NCBI GenBank assembly: GCA_029213305.1
Contig: JARGPA010000016.1
Location: 1 to 64,000 of the forward strand
DNA: 64,000 nt
Reading direction: 5' to 3'
Origin: Phycisphaerales bacterium
GTDB lineage: Bacteria > Planctomycetota > Phycisphaerae > Phycisphaerales > UBA1924
In this document: piece by piece, positions 1-9,406 of the stretch
Layout: the number at the start of each line of letters is the position of its first letter
Position numbering within the stretch: position 1 is the first letter of the stretch
The notes under the pieces: generated by a model
The model's input: only the letters and a program-made list of their open reading frames with translations
What the model was told of the DNA's origin: nothing
Databases searched by the model: none
Program-made: the position numbers and the translations under genes

Positions 1-2
1 AA

Positions 3-89
3 CGGAGCAGGGGGGATTCGAACCCCCGTCGACCCGAAGGCCGAACTGGATTTCGAATCCAGCGCATTCAACCGCTCTGCCACCGCTCC
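3..89 (-). tRNA. tRNA-Ser (anticodon CGA)
   Basis: Read on the minus strand, the acceptor stem GGAGCGG pairs with CTGCTCC and is followed by a G discriminator. The anticodon stem CTGGA/TCCAG encloses the loop TTCGAAA, so the anticodon is CGA, reading codon UCG. A long variable arm (TTCGGCCTTCGGGTCGA) identifies a class II tRNA. The T arm carries the usual TTCGAAT loop. The 3' CCA is not encoded. Confidence 0.96.
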
Positions 90-136
90 AGGGTTGTTTC
101 AGAGTGAGGATGATTATAGGCCAACACTCTTCTGAG

Positions 137-1102
137 TTACCAATTGAGGACATACCCAAAGATGAGCGGCGCAACGATCGTCGCATCTGATTCAACAATA
201 AAGCTCGGTGTATCTACTGCGAGCTTTTCCCATGTAATTTTTTCATTCGGAACTGCTCCCGAGTACGAACCATAACTGGTTGTCGAATCACTGATTTGAC
301 AGAAATACCCCCAAAGTGGAACCAAAGAATTCAGATCCTGACGAAGCAGGGGAACAGCGCAGATCGGAAAATCACCCGCGATCCCCCCACCGATCTGGAA
401 GAAGCCGATACTTGAACTCGCAGATTCTAACGAATACCACTTTGTAAAATCCATCATGTACTCAATACCAGACTTCACCGTCGAAGCATCAGAAATATTA
501 CCGTTAAGGATCTCTGCAGCGTAGATATTGCCACAAGTTGAATCCTCCCATCCAGGAACAACGATTGGAATATTTTTTTGTGCAGCTGCGAGTAGCCATG
601 AGTTCTTCGGATCTGCTTGGTACTCGTGTTTAAGGAGTTCTTCGTTTAAGATCTCATAGAGAAACTCGTGCGGAAACTTCCGTTCTCCACCTTTGTCTGC
701 ATCAATCCATTTCTGAATTAACACATCACCAAGTTTCCTAAAAGCTTCGTGCTCAGGAATACAAGTATCTGTTACACGATTTAGATGACGATCTAATAGA
801 GCTTGTTCGTCAGATGGTGTGAGATCACGATAGTTAGGTACTCTTTCGTAATGATCATGGGCAATCAAGTTGTACAAGTCTTCTTCAAGATTTGCTCCAG
901 TACATGAGATCGCATGAACCTTTCCTTGTCGTATCATTTCCGCGAGTGATCGACCCAGTTCCGCGGTACTCATCGCCCCGGCCAATGCGAGCAACATCTT
1001 CCCTCCTTCAGCAAGATGAGCCTCAAATCCCTTCGCAGCATCAACAGTCGTCGCCGCGTTAAAATGGCGATAATGTTCATTCATAAATGATCGAATTGAC
1101 AT
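137..1102 (-). CDS. Deoxyhypusine synthase-like protein (possible homospermidine/polyamine synthase)
   Basis: The protein belongs to the deoxyhypusine synthase family, NAD-dependent enzymes that transfer an aminobutyl group from spermidine. Visible family features are an N-terminal block ending AISCTGANLEEDLY, a central segment GFFQIGGGIAGDFP, and the C-terminal TWEKLAVD. The last matches the WGK segment that carries the catalytic lysine of eukaryotic DHS. The ATG at 1102 is chosen because AGGAGAG lies 6-7 bases upstream; a longer reading to 1135 lacks such a site. Bacteria have no eIF5A, and plant homospermidine synthase evolved from DHS, so a free-polyamine product is more likely than protein modification. 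The gene is divergent from speA with only 78 bases between, which supports a polyamine role. The exact substrate is inferred. Confidence 0.88.
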   Translation of the reverse strand: MSIRSFMNEHYRHFNAATTVDAAKGFEAHLAEGGKMLLALAGAMSTAELGRSLAEMIRQGKVHAISCTGANLEEDLYNLIAHDHYERVPNYRDLTPSDEQALLDRHLNRVTDTCIPEHEAFRKLGDVLIQKWIDADKGGERKFPHEFLYEILNEELLKHEYQADPKNSWLLAAAQKNIPIVVPGWEDSTCGNIYAAEILNGNISDASTVKSGIEYMMDFTKWYSLESASSSIGFFQIGGGIAGDFPICAVPLLRQDLNSLVPLWGYFCQISDSTTSYGSYSGAVPNEKITWEKLAVDTPSFIVESDATIVAPLIFGYVLNW

Positions 1103-1180
1103 TGACAACTCTCCTACGAAACCTATTGAACTCAAACGATCAGACGAAAATCATACTCCTGATGATCATCCCAGAACTTT

Positions 1181-3184
1181 ATGACATCTACAATTCAGTC
1201 TATGATTACAGATTCACAAGCATTCCAAACCCTGGACCTTCCCATCCAATGCTCTGAATGGACAACTTCAGATTCAGAATCGTTGTATCGAACCAACGAT
1301 TGGGGGCAAGGGTATTTCACAATTGATGATTCTGGACATTTAGTCGCACAACCGCACGGATCAACGGGTCCCCAAATCAATCTCTATGAAGTTATTCAAG
1401 CGTTAAGCGAACACGGTATTCACTCTCCAATTTTACTTCGGTTTTCTGATATTTTGGATAATCGCCTCTGCGCTATTCAAAATGCTTTCGCTTGTTCAAT
1501 TTCTGAAAACAATTACACAGGCAATTACCTCGCGGCTTATCCAATCAAAGTCAATCAACAACACCAGGTGGTAGAAGAGGTTGCACAATACGGACACCAA
1601 CTAGGATTTGGTTTAGAAGTTGGATCGAAACCTGAGCTACTCGCTGTGATGGCGCAAACTGTGAAAACTCCTGACCAACTCATTATTTGTAATGGATTCA
1701 AAGATGCACAGTATATTGAAGCAGTAATCCTTGCTCATAAGCTTGGCCGCCAGATTATCCCTGTTGTAGAGAACATCAATGAACTCGATTTGATTATCGA
1801 GTTTGCTGAAAAGCATTCTGTGCGCCCCCGTATTGGTGTGCGTGCTAAGCTTGCTACAACAGGCTCAGGTAGATGGGCAAGCTCTGTCGGCCTTAAGAGC
1901 AAGTTTGGACTCACGACAAGTGAACTACTTCGCGCTGTAGAAACACTAGAAAACCACAACCTTCTTTCTTGTCTTGATCTCCTTCATTGTCATTCAGGAA
2001 GTCAGCATCAGGACATCTCGACAATAAAACAAACGATTACTGAGCTTTCACATGTGTTCGTCCAACTCAGAAAAAAAGGTGCAAAGTTAACCTACATCGA
2101 TGTGGGAGGCGGACTCGGAGTTGATTACCAAGGGGCTCGTTCTGATCGAGACTCTTCCATGAACTACACACTTGAAGAGTACGCATCTGACATTGTGTAT
2201 CGGATCGGATCAGTCTGTGATGCTGCGAATATTGAGCATCCAACGATCATCACAGAATGCGGTAGAGCGATGGTCGCATATTCATCTGTTTTGATCTTTG
2301 ATATCATCGGATCAACTGGACCTGACGATCTAATCGATCAAGATCATCAGCCTATCGAGCCTTCAAAGAATGAGCCACAACCACTGCATGACCTTTACGC
2401 GGCGTTGAGTGCGTTCAATGATTCAAACCCTCGTCTCGTTGAGATATTCCACGATACTGTTCGTGCGCGAGAAGAAGCGCTCACACTCTTTACACTTGGA
2501 TATCTTTCCCTTGAACAACGAGCACAATCTGAACGACTTTTTTGGACGACATGTTCAATGATTCAGCTCGCTTGTAAACATCTAAACGAAGTTCCCGAGC
2601 CATTACTCCAGCTAAATGATTTGATGTCTGAAACATACTTCGCGAATTTTTCGCTTTTCCAATCTCTCCCTGACTCATGGGCAATCGATCAACTCTTTCC
2701 GATCATGCCTATACATCGGCTCGATGAAGAACCAACAAAAAGAGCTATCCTGGCAGATATCACATGCGATTCAGATGGAAAAATAAACTCCTTTATCTCT
2801 CCTCAAGGTGATCCTGATCAAACACTTCAACTACACCAACTCAACAAAAATCAACCCTATTTCATAGGCACTTTCATGGTTGGCGCTTATCAAGAAACAC
2901 TTGGTGATCTACACAATCTCTTCGGAGATCCACATGCTGTTCATATTAAACTCGATGGAGACAATTGGTCGATCGAGAAAATTGTTCGCGGGAACTCTAT
3001 CTCCGAAGTTTTATCATATGTCCAGTTCAATCCAACCCAACTTGCGAGATCATTAGAAAGAGAATGCGAGAAAGCAGTCCAACATAAACTGATGACGGTA
3101 AATGAATCTCGTATCCTCAATCAGTTCTATCAATCAGGACTAGCAGGATATACCTACCTTGAATCCAAACAACAACATCCATAG
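1181..3184 (+). CDS. speA: Biosynthetic arginine decarboxylase
   Basis: PLP-dependent decarboxylase of the alanine-racemase-fold type that converts arginine to agmatine, the first step of the agmatine route to putrescine. At 667 residues it is close to the usual SpeA length of about 630-660. The PLP lysine is in AAYPIKVNQQ (about K123). Further family segments are LLHCHSGSQ, YIDVGGGLGVDY (phosphate binding) and TECGRAMVAYSSVL. It is followed after 9 bases by speB, so the two are probably co-transcribed. The Shine-Dalgarno match before the ATG at 1181 is weak. A second in-frame ATG at 1202 is possible, so the start is slightly uncertain. Confidence 0.96.
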   Translation: MTSTIQSMITDSQAFQTLDLPIQCSEWTTSDSESLYRTNDWGQGYFTIDDSGHLVAQPHGSTGPQINLYEVIQALSEHGIHSPILLRFSDILDNRLCAIQNAFACSISENNYTGNYLAAYPIKVNQQHQVVEEVAQYGHQLGFGLEVGSKPELLAVMAQTVKTPDQLIICNGFKDAQYIEAVILAHKLGRQIIPVVENINELDLIIEFAEKHSVRPRIGVRAKLATTGSGRWASSVGLKSKFGLTTSELLRAVETLENHNLLSCLDLLHCHSGSQHQDISTIKQTITELSHVFVQLRKKGAKLTYIDVGGGLGVDYQGARSDRDSSMNYTLEEYASDIVYRIGSVCDAANIEHPTIITECGRAMVAYSSVLIFDIIGSTGPDDLIDQDHQPIEPSKNEPQPLHDLYAALSAFNDSNPRLVEIFHDTVRAREEALTLFTLGYLSLEQRAQSERLFWTTCSMIQLACKHLNEVPEPLLQLNDLMSETYFANFSLFQSLPDSWAIDQLFPIMPIHRLDEEPTKRAILADITCDSDGKINSFISPQGDPDQTLQLHQLNKNQPYFIGTFMVGAYQETLGDLHNLFGDPHAVHIKLDGDNWSIEKIVRGNSISEVLSYVQFNPTQLARSLERECEKAVQHKLMTVNESRILNQFYQSGLAGYTYLESKQQHP

Positions 3185-3193
3185 ATCATCCAT

Positions 3194-4093
3194 ATGAACG
3201 AACAGAATCCAACTCCAAACTTCTTAGATATTCCTGATAATCTATGTGATCCTGAATTCGCTCAAATCCATATCATACCAGTACCATTCGATCTGACTTC
3301 TACTTATCGAAAGGGCTCAGATAAAGGACCTGATGCAATCATCCATGCATCTGCACAATTAGAATGGCATGACATCGCAACCAACTCCGAAGTCCATCGG
3401 TTTGGTATCCACACTCAAAATCCTATAGATTGCAACAATGTATCTCCCGAAGCTCTTTCGGAACAAGTTCAATCAAGAGTTCGCGATGTTCTGGAAGCTG
3501 GAAAAATCCCCGTGCTTCTCGGGGGAGAACACTCCGTGAGTATTGGTGCATTCGAAGCTGCCGCCGAATATTCTTCACAGCTCACTATCCTCCAACTCGA
3601 TGCTCACGGCGATACTCGTGATTCATATCAAGGATCAACTCACAACCATGCGTGTGTGATGGCCCGCGCAAGGGAATTAGCTCCAATCACACAGGTTGGA
3701 ATTAGAGCGATCGATGCTGAGGAACTCGTGTATATGGATCAAGACCGAGTCTTCTTCGGCCACGAAATTGAAACCCACGTCTTCAATCGTGATGACTCAT
3801 GGATGGATCGTGTTGTTGATCAACTCAACCCACAGGTCTATCTCACAATTGACCTCGACGCATTCGATCCTTCAATTATCCCATCCACAGGGACCCCAGA
3901 ACCTGGAGGCATGGATTGGAGAACTATGAACGAACTCATTCGTCGAGTAGCTCGATCGAGAGAGATCATCGGATTTGATATTGTTGAGCTCTGTCCGAAT
4001 CCTAATCATCACGCTTCCGATTTTATCGCAGCGAAACTTGTACTCCGAGTTCTTGCGGAGATTTTTAGCTCTCGGCGCATTGCTGAAAGCTGA
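3194..4093 (+). CDS. speB: Agmatinase (ureohydrolase family)
   Basis: Hydrolyses agmatine to putrescine and urea, completing the route begun by the preceding speA. All manganese-ligand motifs of the arginase/agmatinase family are present: GGEHS (about H113), LDAHGD (D136, H138, D140) and TIDLDAFDP (D220, D222). The family tail motif GTPEPGG follows. Length (299 residues) is normal. Agmatinase is preferred over arginase because speA is directly upstream. The next gene, a symporter, starts 32 bases downstream on the same strand and may be read through. Confidence 0.95.
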   Translation: MNEQNPTPNFLDIPDNLCDPEFAQIHIIPVPFDLTSTYRKGSDKGPDAIIHASAQLEWHDIATNSEVHRFGIHTQNPIDCNNVSPEALSEQVQSRVRDVLEAGKIPVLLGGEHSVSIGAFEAAAEYSSQLTILQLDAHGDTRDSYQGSTHNHACVMARARELAPITQVGIRAIDAEELVYMDQDRVFFGHEIETHVFNRDDSWMDRVVDQLNPQVYLTIDLDAFDPSIIPSTGTPEPGGMDWRTMNELIRRVARSREIIGFDIVELCPNPNHHASDFIAAKLVLRVLAEIFSSRRIAES

Positions 4094-4125
4094 TTGGACT
4101 GACCTGAATATACCGATCAGTTGAT

Positions 4126-5751
4126 ATGGCAACACAAGCGGATCAAATTTCTCAACACAGCAATGGATTTACAACCATCGATTGGATTGTACTCGGGTTG
4201 TATTTCCTCACACTTGCGATAACGGGATATCTATTTAGCCGAAAGAAAAATCAGAATACCGAAGACTATTTCTTGGGCAATCGCCAGATGCCGCCTTGGG
4301 CAGTTGCAATTTCAATCGTGGCTACTTCGCTTTCAGCCGTCACTTTTATCAGCGTTCCAGAAAGTGCATACACGGGCAACATAACATACCTCGCAACAAA
4401 CATCGGAATGATCATCGCGGCGTTGGTCATTGCATTCGTATTTCTTCCCGCGTTTTATCACGCGAAGAGCGCCTCGATCTACGAACTCCTTGAGACTCGC
4501 TTTGGTACAGCTTCAAGAAAAGCAGCAAGCATCACATTCTTGATTGGACGAGTACTTGCATCGGGCGCTCGGATCTATGCAGGAGCAATCCCGGCCTCGA
4601 TCCTCATCTTCGGACTCGATAAAGGCACCGATCCCCAAAACCTTGTCATCGCAATTTCACTCCTCACCTTTGTTGGGATTGTGTATACACTCGCAGGAGG
4701 AATTAGTTCTGTAATCTGGTCAGATGTCATCCAGTTTGGAATCCTTATCGGCGCAGCGCTCGTCGCAATAGTGCTAATCTCTAGTTCGTTTACTGTCCCT
4801 TTTTCACAGATCATCACTGAACTTCAAACTGGCGCCGGCGATAATCAATCGAAACTCGTCTTGTTCGACCTGTCACTTGATCCGCGCCATCCATTCTCAC
4901 TCCCTGCAGTCATCATCGGATTTACACTCCTCGGAATTGGGTCCTACGGCACAGACCAAGATCTCGCTCAACGAATGCTCACATGTAGCTCCGCGAAAGG
5001 TGGAGCCCGTTCAATTATCACCGGAATCCTTCTTGCGATTCCAACCGTGTCCATCTTTCTCATCGTGGGTTTATTGTTATGGGTTGTCTACCAGCGTCCT
5101 GAGATGACATCCCTAACTGGGGATGCACCCAGCGGAGATTCAGTCAAAGTCTTCATCCACTACATCATGACCCAGATCCCACCAGGCGTTCGCGGATTGA
5201 TGATGGCCGGGCTCTTCGCAGCAGGATTATCAAGCTTAAACAGTGCAATCAATGCGATGGGCGCTGCATTCATTTCTGATTTGTACAGACCAATGGTTAC
5301 TTCTCGCAACATTGTGAAATCTGAAGAACACTATGTATATGTTGGGCGAATCTCAGTTGTATGCTGGGGAATCATCCTCGGCGTATTCGCTTGCATCTGT
5401 ATCCATTGGAAAAGTAGTAACAACGAAACTCTCATCAACTTCGCTCTCGGAGTGATGGGTATTGCTTATGCTGGACTAATTGGAGTATTCTTCACTGCAC
5501 TCTTCACGAAACGTGGATCAAACAAGTCAGTCATCACTGCTTTAGTATTTGGATTCGTATGGATGATTGTGACACAAGGATTTGTGTATAACCAACTAGA
5601 GTTTCTTCACAACTCAAGTATCGAGTATTTCTATTCAATCCACTTCACATGGAAACTGACGCTTGGAGTAATCATGACAACCACAATCAGCATGCTTGGT
5701 AATCGTCCTTCTCACTCATCTAAGAGCATTGCAGCTCCCGACGCGGCATGA
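4126..5751 (+). CDS. Sodium:solute symporter (SSS family)
   Basis: Polytopic inner-membrane transporter of 541 residues with about 13 hydrophobic segments, the usual SSS length and topology. Family segments are the early SRKKNQNTEDYFLGNRQMPPW, SLSAVTFISVPESAY in the second helix, and the late MMAGLFAAGLSSLNSAINAM. The substrate cannot be read from sequence. The preceding genes suggest a polyamine-related solute, while the genes that follow (ROK kinase, glycosidases) suggest a sugar. The 3' end overlaps the convergent ROK-type gene by 40 bases, with no terminator between them. Confidence 0.92.
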   Translation: MATQADQISQHSNGFTTIDWIVLGLYFLTLAITGYLFSRKKNQNTEDYFLGNRQMPPWAVAISIVATSLSAVTFISVPESAYTGNITYLATNIGMIIAALVIAFVFLPAFYHAKSASIYELLETRFGTASRKAASITFLIGRVLASGARIYAGAIPASILIFGLDKGTDPQNLVIAISLLTFVGIVYTLAGGISSVIWSDVIQFGILIGAALVAIVLISSSFTVPFSQIITELQTGAGDNQSKLVLFDLSLDPRHPFSLPAVIIGFTLLGIGSYGTDQDLAQRMLTCSSAKGGARSIITGILLAIPTVSIFLIVGLLLWVVYQRPEMTSLTGDAPSGDSVKVFIHYIMTQIPPGVRGLMMAGLFAAGLSSLNSAINAMGAAFISDLYRPMVTSRNIVKSEEHYVYVGRISVVCWGIILGVFACICIHWKSSNNETLINFALGVMGIAYAGLIGVFFTALFTKRGSNKSVITALVFGFVWMIVTQGFVYNQLEFLHNSSIEYFYSIHFTWKLTLGVIMTTTISMLGNRPSHSSKSIAAPDAA

Positions 5752-6581
5752 TACATCGATTCACCGAAGTCGAGTTCCCAATCTGGATTGGCAACACTTG
5801 TTAATCCGTCGTGAATCAACGATTTGAGTTCGTTGCATCTTGATTTGAACCCCAACCCGATTCCACCAGTTACAACAACTCGATCTGGTACATAAATTGC
5901 ATGCACATTACGAATCATTCGTGCAAAAGCGATCATAATCGGATCATCCGATGATAGTTTGTTAATAAACTCCCAAGCATTTGTCGCACAATCCTTCGCC
6001 ATGCGTTGCTCAATCGCTCGCGCTCCGATATATGACTCGAGGATATTGATACTTCCATCTGGCGCCACTATATCAGATTCACTTAGCGGCCCCATATCAA
6101 GCATACCCAGGTGCCCGATCCCCCGAATTCCAATCTCAACCCGTTGATCGCGATCAAAAACTACGAGCCCAACTCCCGTCCCTATAGCAATCACTGCTGT
6201 CCGATCTACATATTTCTGATTCCGAATTAGATCTTTTCCCGTCGCATCGATATCGCTTACAACTTGATAGTGAATAGGTTTGTTTCCAATCAACTCGATG
6301 ATTGCATCTTCAAAGACCCATCCATTCAGAGAAGGGATATTGATGGAATTCTCAATCATCTTTTTGTCAGCCGACTGTTTCCCAGGAAGACACAACCCTA
6401 CAGAACAATCCTTGCTCAAATCGATTTGCAGTATATGAATCGCTTCTTGCACTGCTTGTACAATCTCTGCTCGACTTGGGTTTACATACTGAGAACTTTG
6501 TGCAAAATGTGATTGCCCATTTGCGATGTAGCATATTTTGACACTTGAACCGCCGACATCGATACCGAGTCGAGCGTTCAC
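5712..6581 (-). CDS. ROK-family sugar kinase-like protein
   Basis: Actin-fold ATPase of the ROK type. It has the N-terminal phosphate loop GIDVGGSSVK, the catalytic-aspartate region VVSDIDATGKD (D110/D112), the segment IAIGTGVGLV and a C-terminal VVTGGIG. The start is GTG, one base after the stop of the upstream glycosidase-like gene, so the two are co-translated. The zinc motif CxCGxxGC found in most ROK kinases is absent: after GHLGM the sequence runs through SESDIVAPDGS without cysteines. This resembles polyphosphate-glucokinase-like or zinc-free members. A glucose or other sugar kinase role fits the alpha-glucan neighbourhood, but the substrate is inferred. Confidence 0.85.
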   Translation of the reverse strand: MNARLGIDVGGSSVKICYIANGQSHFAQSSQYVNPSRAEIVQAVQEAIHILQIDLSKDCSVGLCLPGKQSADKKMIENSINIPSLNGWVFEDAIIELIGNKPIHYQVVSDIDATGKDLIRNQKYVDRTAVIAIGTGVGLVVFDRDQRVEIGIRGIGHLGMLDMGPLSESDIVAPDGSINILESYIGARAIEQRMAKDCATNAWEFINKLSSDDPIMIAFARMIRNVHAIYVPDRVVVTGGIGLGFKSRCNELKSLIHDGLTSVANPDWELDFGESMYHAASGAAMLLDE

Positions 6582-6582
6582 A

Positions 6583-7842
6583 TTAACGTCCTACTCGTTG
6601 GATAAACTGTGCAATCGCATTTCGTTTGAGCTCTCGGCTGCGGATCGCTTCTGGGTTTGAATCCTGATCTGGGTTTGATGACTCAAAGATTGAAGAAAAA
6701 GCAAAGAGGACAAACCTGCGAGGATGTCCAAGAGTCGCTTGCGAGAGTGTTTGCCCACCTGAGCTATGTTTGTATGTCCCAATTCCTGCAATAACGCGTT
6801 TCCTGTCAACTACTTGATACCACGATTCAATATCATCTTCGAAACGAGTATCTTGATCTGTATAAATCATGGGCATGACTTCATCAACAATTCCCTCATT
6901 CACCCATCGAACAGCATCTTGAAGATACTGATCTTTCGCAAGATCAGGCCTGCGCCAGACCGCCGCTGAATAACGAATGTTTGGACGATCTACTAGTGCT
7001 TCATCTGCAATCCGCCGAACAAGATGCGTTATACGATCACGTATCCATTCTCGATACTTTGTTCGATTGATCTGCCCCACTGTTGCCCGATCTCCTACAT
7101 CTCGCGCATACATTGACAAACTCTTTGCATCGCCTGGGTATAACTTTTCATTCCCAAGCTCATCTGTTAAAAACCGAATATAGTCAAGATGAATACCATC
7201 GACTCGATAACGAGTAACGATGTCATCTACCACTCGAAGGATATGATCCTGAACCTCATCAAGTACCGGATTCACTACGACATAACCATCGCCAAGGGGT
7301 TGAGGTTTACCGGTCTCATCCGAGAGTCTCCATGATGGTTTCGAATGGAAAGGGTGACTCGAATCCAATGGCGGCGTCTTCCCCTTCCAAAGCGGCATCA
7401 CATTCATCCATGCATGAACTCGTACTCCACGCGCATGAGCGGCTTCGAGTACATAATCCAAAGGATCAAATCCGGGATCGAGTCTTCGATGACTCGTCAT
7501 GGTTTCATTTGCTTGTTTCGAACGAGCATCACCTCGAAGCCGTGTGAGATCTTCACCCCATGGCTCAAGAGTTGAGCGGTAAAACGCGTCCCCTTGCCCG
7601 CGGACTTGCCAGTACAGATCAGTAACACCAACCGCTGCCGCATCCTCGACAATTTGATCAATATCTAACTTTGTTTGATAATCCCATCGCGTCACCCAAA
7701 GCCCGAAGACATCTTCGCTCAGTATACGAGTATCGCTAGGGCTCGATCTTCGTTGATTGCGCTCAATCACACAACCCGATCCGAGTGTAACTACTGCTAA
7801 AAAAACAAGGATAACTAGACGAAATGAAACCTGTATCGACAT
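6583..7842 (-). CDS. GHL10/DUF187-type glycosyl-hydrolase-like lipoprotein
   Basis: Predicted exported lipoprotein with a TIM-barrel domain of the glycosyl-hydrolase-like 10 family. After a hydrophobic signal comes a lipobox (LGSGC), then GLWVTRWDYQTKLDIDQ, which opens the barrel. VYFRFLTDE-like and GIHLDYIRF segments follow, with the typical YSAAVWRR and DEVMPMIY strands near the C terminus. The ATG at 7842 is preferred because AAGGAGGG lies 7 bases upstream; the reading that begins at 7878 has no such site. Enzymatic specificity in this family is poorly defined. Transcription continues into the ROK-type gene. Confidence 0.88.
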   Translation of the reverse strand: MSIQVSFRLVILVFLAVVTLGSGCVIERNQRRSSPSDTRILSEDVFGLWVTRWDYQTKLDIDQIVEDAAAVGVTDLYWQVRGQGDAFYRSTLEPWGEDLTRLRGDARSKQANETMTSHRRLDPGFDPLDYVLEAAHARGVRVHAWMNVMPLWKGKTPPLDSSHPFHSKPSWRLSDETGKPQPLGDGYVVVNPVLDEVQDHILRVVDDIVTRYRVDGIHLDYIRFLTDELGNEKLYPGDAKSLSMYARDVGDRATVGQINRTKYREWIRDRITHLVRRIADEALVDRPNIRYSAAVWRRPDLAKDQYLQDAVRWVNEGIVDEVMPMIYTDQDTRFEDDIESWYQVVDRKRVIAGIGTYKHSSGGQTLSQATLGHPRRFVLFAFSSIFESSNPDQDSNPEAIRSRELKRNAIAQFIQRVGR

Positions 7843-7963
7843 TCTCAACCCTCCTTGGATAGCATGTGATCTACACAATCATACCGCCCGGGTGCAATGT
7901 CATCATCGGCTGATCTGCCCTGATCTACTGCAAAGTTGATTTCTCAATTTATCTGCATCAAAC

Positions 7964-9271
7964 TTATTTGCCGTATAAGAACATGAGTGCTCGTTCGAAT
8001 CGGTTTGACCAAGCAGTTTCATTGTGATTCGCATCAGGCTCAATTACGAGCATCCGCTGATCCTCGCTCAAACCAGAAGCAGCCAGCCCCATATCCAGTG
8101 TCTGAGCCCAAAGCTCGTACTGCTTGTTTCGTTGTTCATCTTCAGGAGCATTTCCAACCTCTTGCCCTCCCATCCCGATGAATACTTTGCTAGGCCAACT
8201 CTTCACATGCGAGAGATACTTCATCGTGGATTCGCCGTTATCCCCCATCATGGGCAAGCTTTCAACAATCACATTTGCAAATCGATCCTGATAAGCAGTT
8301 GAACCATACAACGCCATTGCTCCGCCAAGAGATGCTCCGCCGATGGATGTTGATTCACGATCGGTTTTCACTCGAAATGCTCTCTCAACACGAGGCATTA
8401 CCTCCCGTAGAACCCATGCCATAGTCTCTTGACCATCTCCCACAACCCCTTTATACGATCCGAAGGGCAAGAACTCAGAAATTCGATGCTCGCCGCTGTG
8501 TGGGATACCCACGATTACAACTGGTTCGATCCGACCTGACTCAACGAGTGAAGTCGCTGTCTCGTCTGCGTTCCATTCACCTGGTATCCCGGGGAGTTGT
8601 TCAAAGAGATTTTGCCCATCGAACATGTAGAGAACAGGGTACTCTCGATCACGATTTTCAAGATCGTTATAACCTGGAGGCGTCCAGATGAGCAAATCAC
8701 GCGTGAATGATTCAGCGCCACCTGCACCACCTTGTACCGGCAATCGAGCGACATCACCTGTCACAACGAGTTCATGATAAAATCCAGATTTGCGAACTTG
8801 CTCTGCAAGGGATACGGGTTCACGAAAATCTGCGACAGTCAACTCGATGATTGGTCGCTCGCCGCCCTTGTATTTCGATGCATCAATCAGAGGCAAACTT
8901 CGATTCGCGATTGGGTTACCATCGCTATCGAGTTCTTCACGATCCCATCCACCTAGAGTGAACTTAAACTGGACCCCCACGCCTTGTAGGTTTTTGTCGA
9001 TCACGATCTGCCAACGCAGGTCGGATCTACCAGAGAGCAATGACTCCTCGTCTGCAGGATTCCACCCATTGATACTCGATGCAAAGTACATCGGATTATC
9101 TTTATTTGCTTTACCAGATTGATCCGTCACCACAAGCACAAAGCCCTGTGGGAGAGTTTCTGGACGAACCATTTCAGGCTCGTTTGCAAGGGATACAGAA
9201 GACATCATTCCTAAAGCAATGACTGAGAGAAACAAAAATACGATATTGAATGCACGCTGATTGAGTACCAC
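7964..9271 (-). CDS. Secreted esterase, alpha/beta hydrolase (Esterase D/enterochelin-esterase type)
   Basis: The start is GTG at 9271, preceded at ideal spacing by AAGGAGGA. A longer reading would begin inside the terminator hairpin of the upstream gene and is rejected. The 435-residue product has a signal peptide ending near SVSLANE. A beta-sandwich segment of about 110 residues follows, resembling starch-binding or early-set domains (ASSINGWNPADE). A putative-esterase domain then carries the nucleophile elbow GGASLGG, YPVLYMFDGQNL and the C-terminal DANHNETAW, which supplies the catalytic His. It probably hydrolyses ester substituents on polysaccharides or related substrates outside the cytoplasm. 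The substrate is unknown. Confidence 0.87.
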   Translation of the reverse strand: MVLNQRAFNIVFLFLSVIALGMMSSVSLANEPEMVRPETLPQGFVLVVTDQSGKANKDNPMYFASSINGWNPADEESLLSGRSDLRWQIVIDKNLQGVGVQFKFTLGGWDREELDSDGNPIANRSLPLIDASKYKGGERPIIELTVADFREPVSLAEQVRKSGFYHELVVTGDVARLPVQGGAGGAESFTRDLLIWTPPGYNDLENRDREYPVLYMFDGQNLFEQLPGIPGEWNADETATSLVESGRIEPVVIVGIPHSGEHRISEFLPFGSYKGVVGDGQETMAWVLREVMPRVERAFRVKTDRESTSIGGASLGGAMALYGSTAYQDRFANVIVESLPMMGDNGESTMKYLSHVKSWPSKVFIGMGGQEVGNAPEDEQRNKQYELWAQTLDMGLAASGLSEDQRMLVIEPDANHNETAWSNRFERALMFLYGK

Positions 9272-9324
9272 TCGAATCCTCCTTGAGATCAACGATTCTA
9301 TCGGGCGTCTAAGCGCCAGGCTTG

Positions 9325-9360
9325 AAAAAGGCGTCCGTGCAGTGTCATACACGGACGCCT
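9325..9360 (-). terminator. Rho-independent terminator after the dockerin-tagged gene
   Basis: An 11-bp perfect stem (AGGCGTCCGTG / CACGGACGCCT) with a 10-base loop is followed on the minus strand by five T residues. It lies just beyond the stop codon at 9407. Confidence 0.9.
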
Positions 9361-9406
9361 AAATGTTTCACACATCAAGGCTTTCACCCTCGAACAGATA
9401 ACTCGA

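Noticed and set aside
9272-9352. Upstream extension of the esterase gene starting at an ATG
   Set aside because: The ATG lies inside the terminator hairpin of the upstream gene, whereas a GTG at 9271 has a perfect AAGGAGGA.
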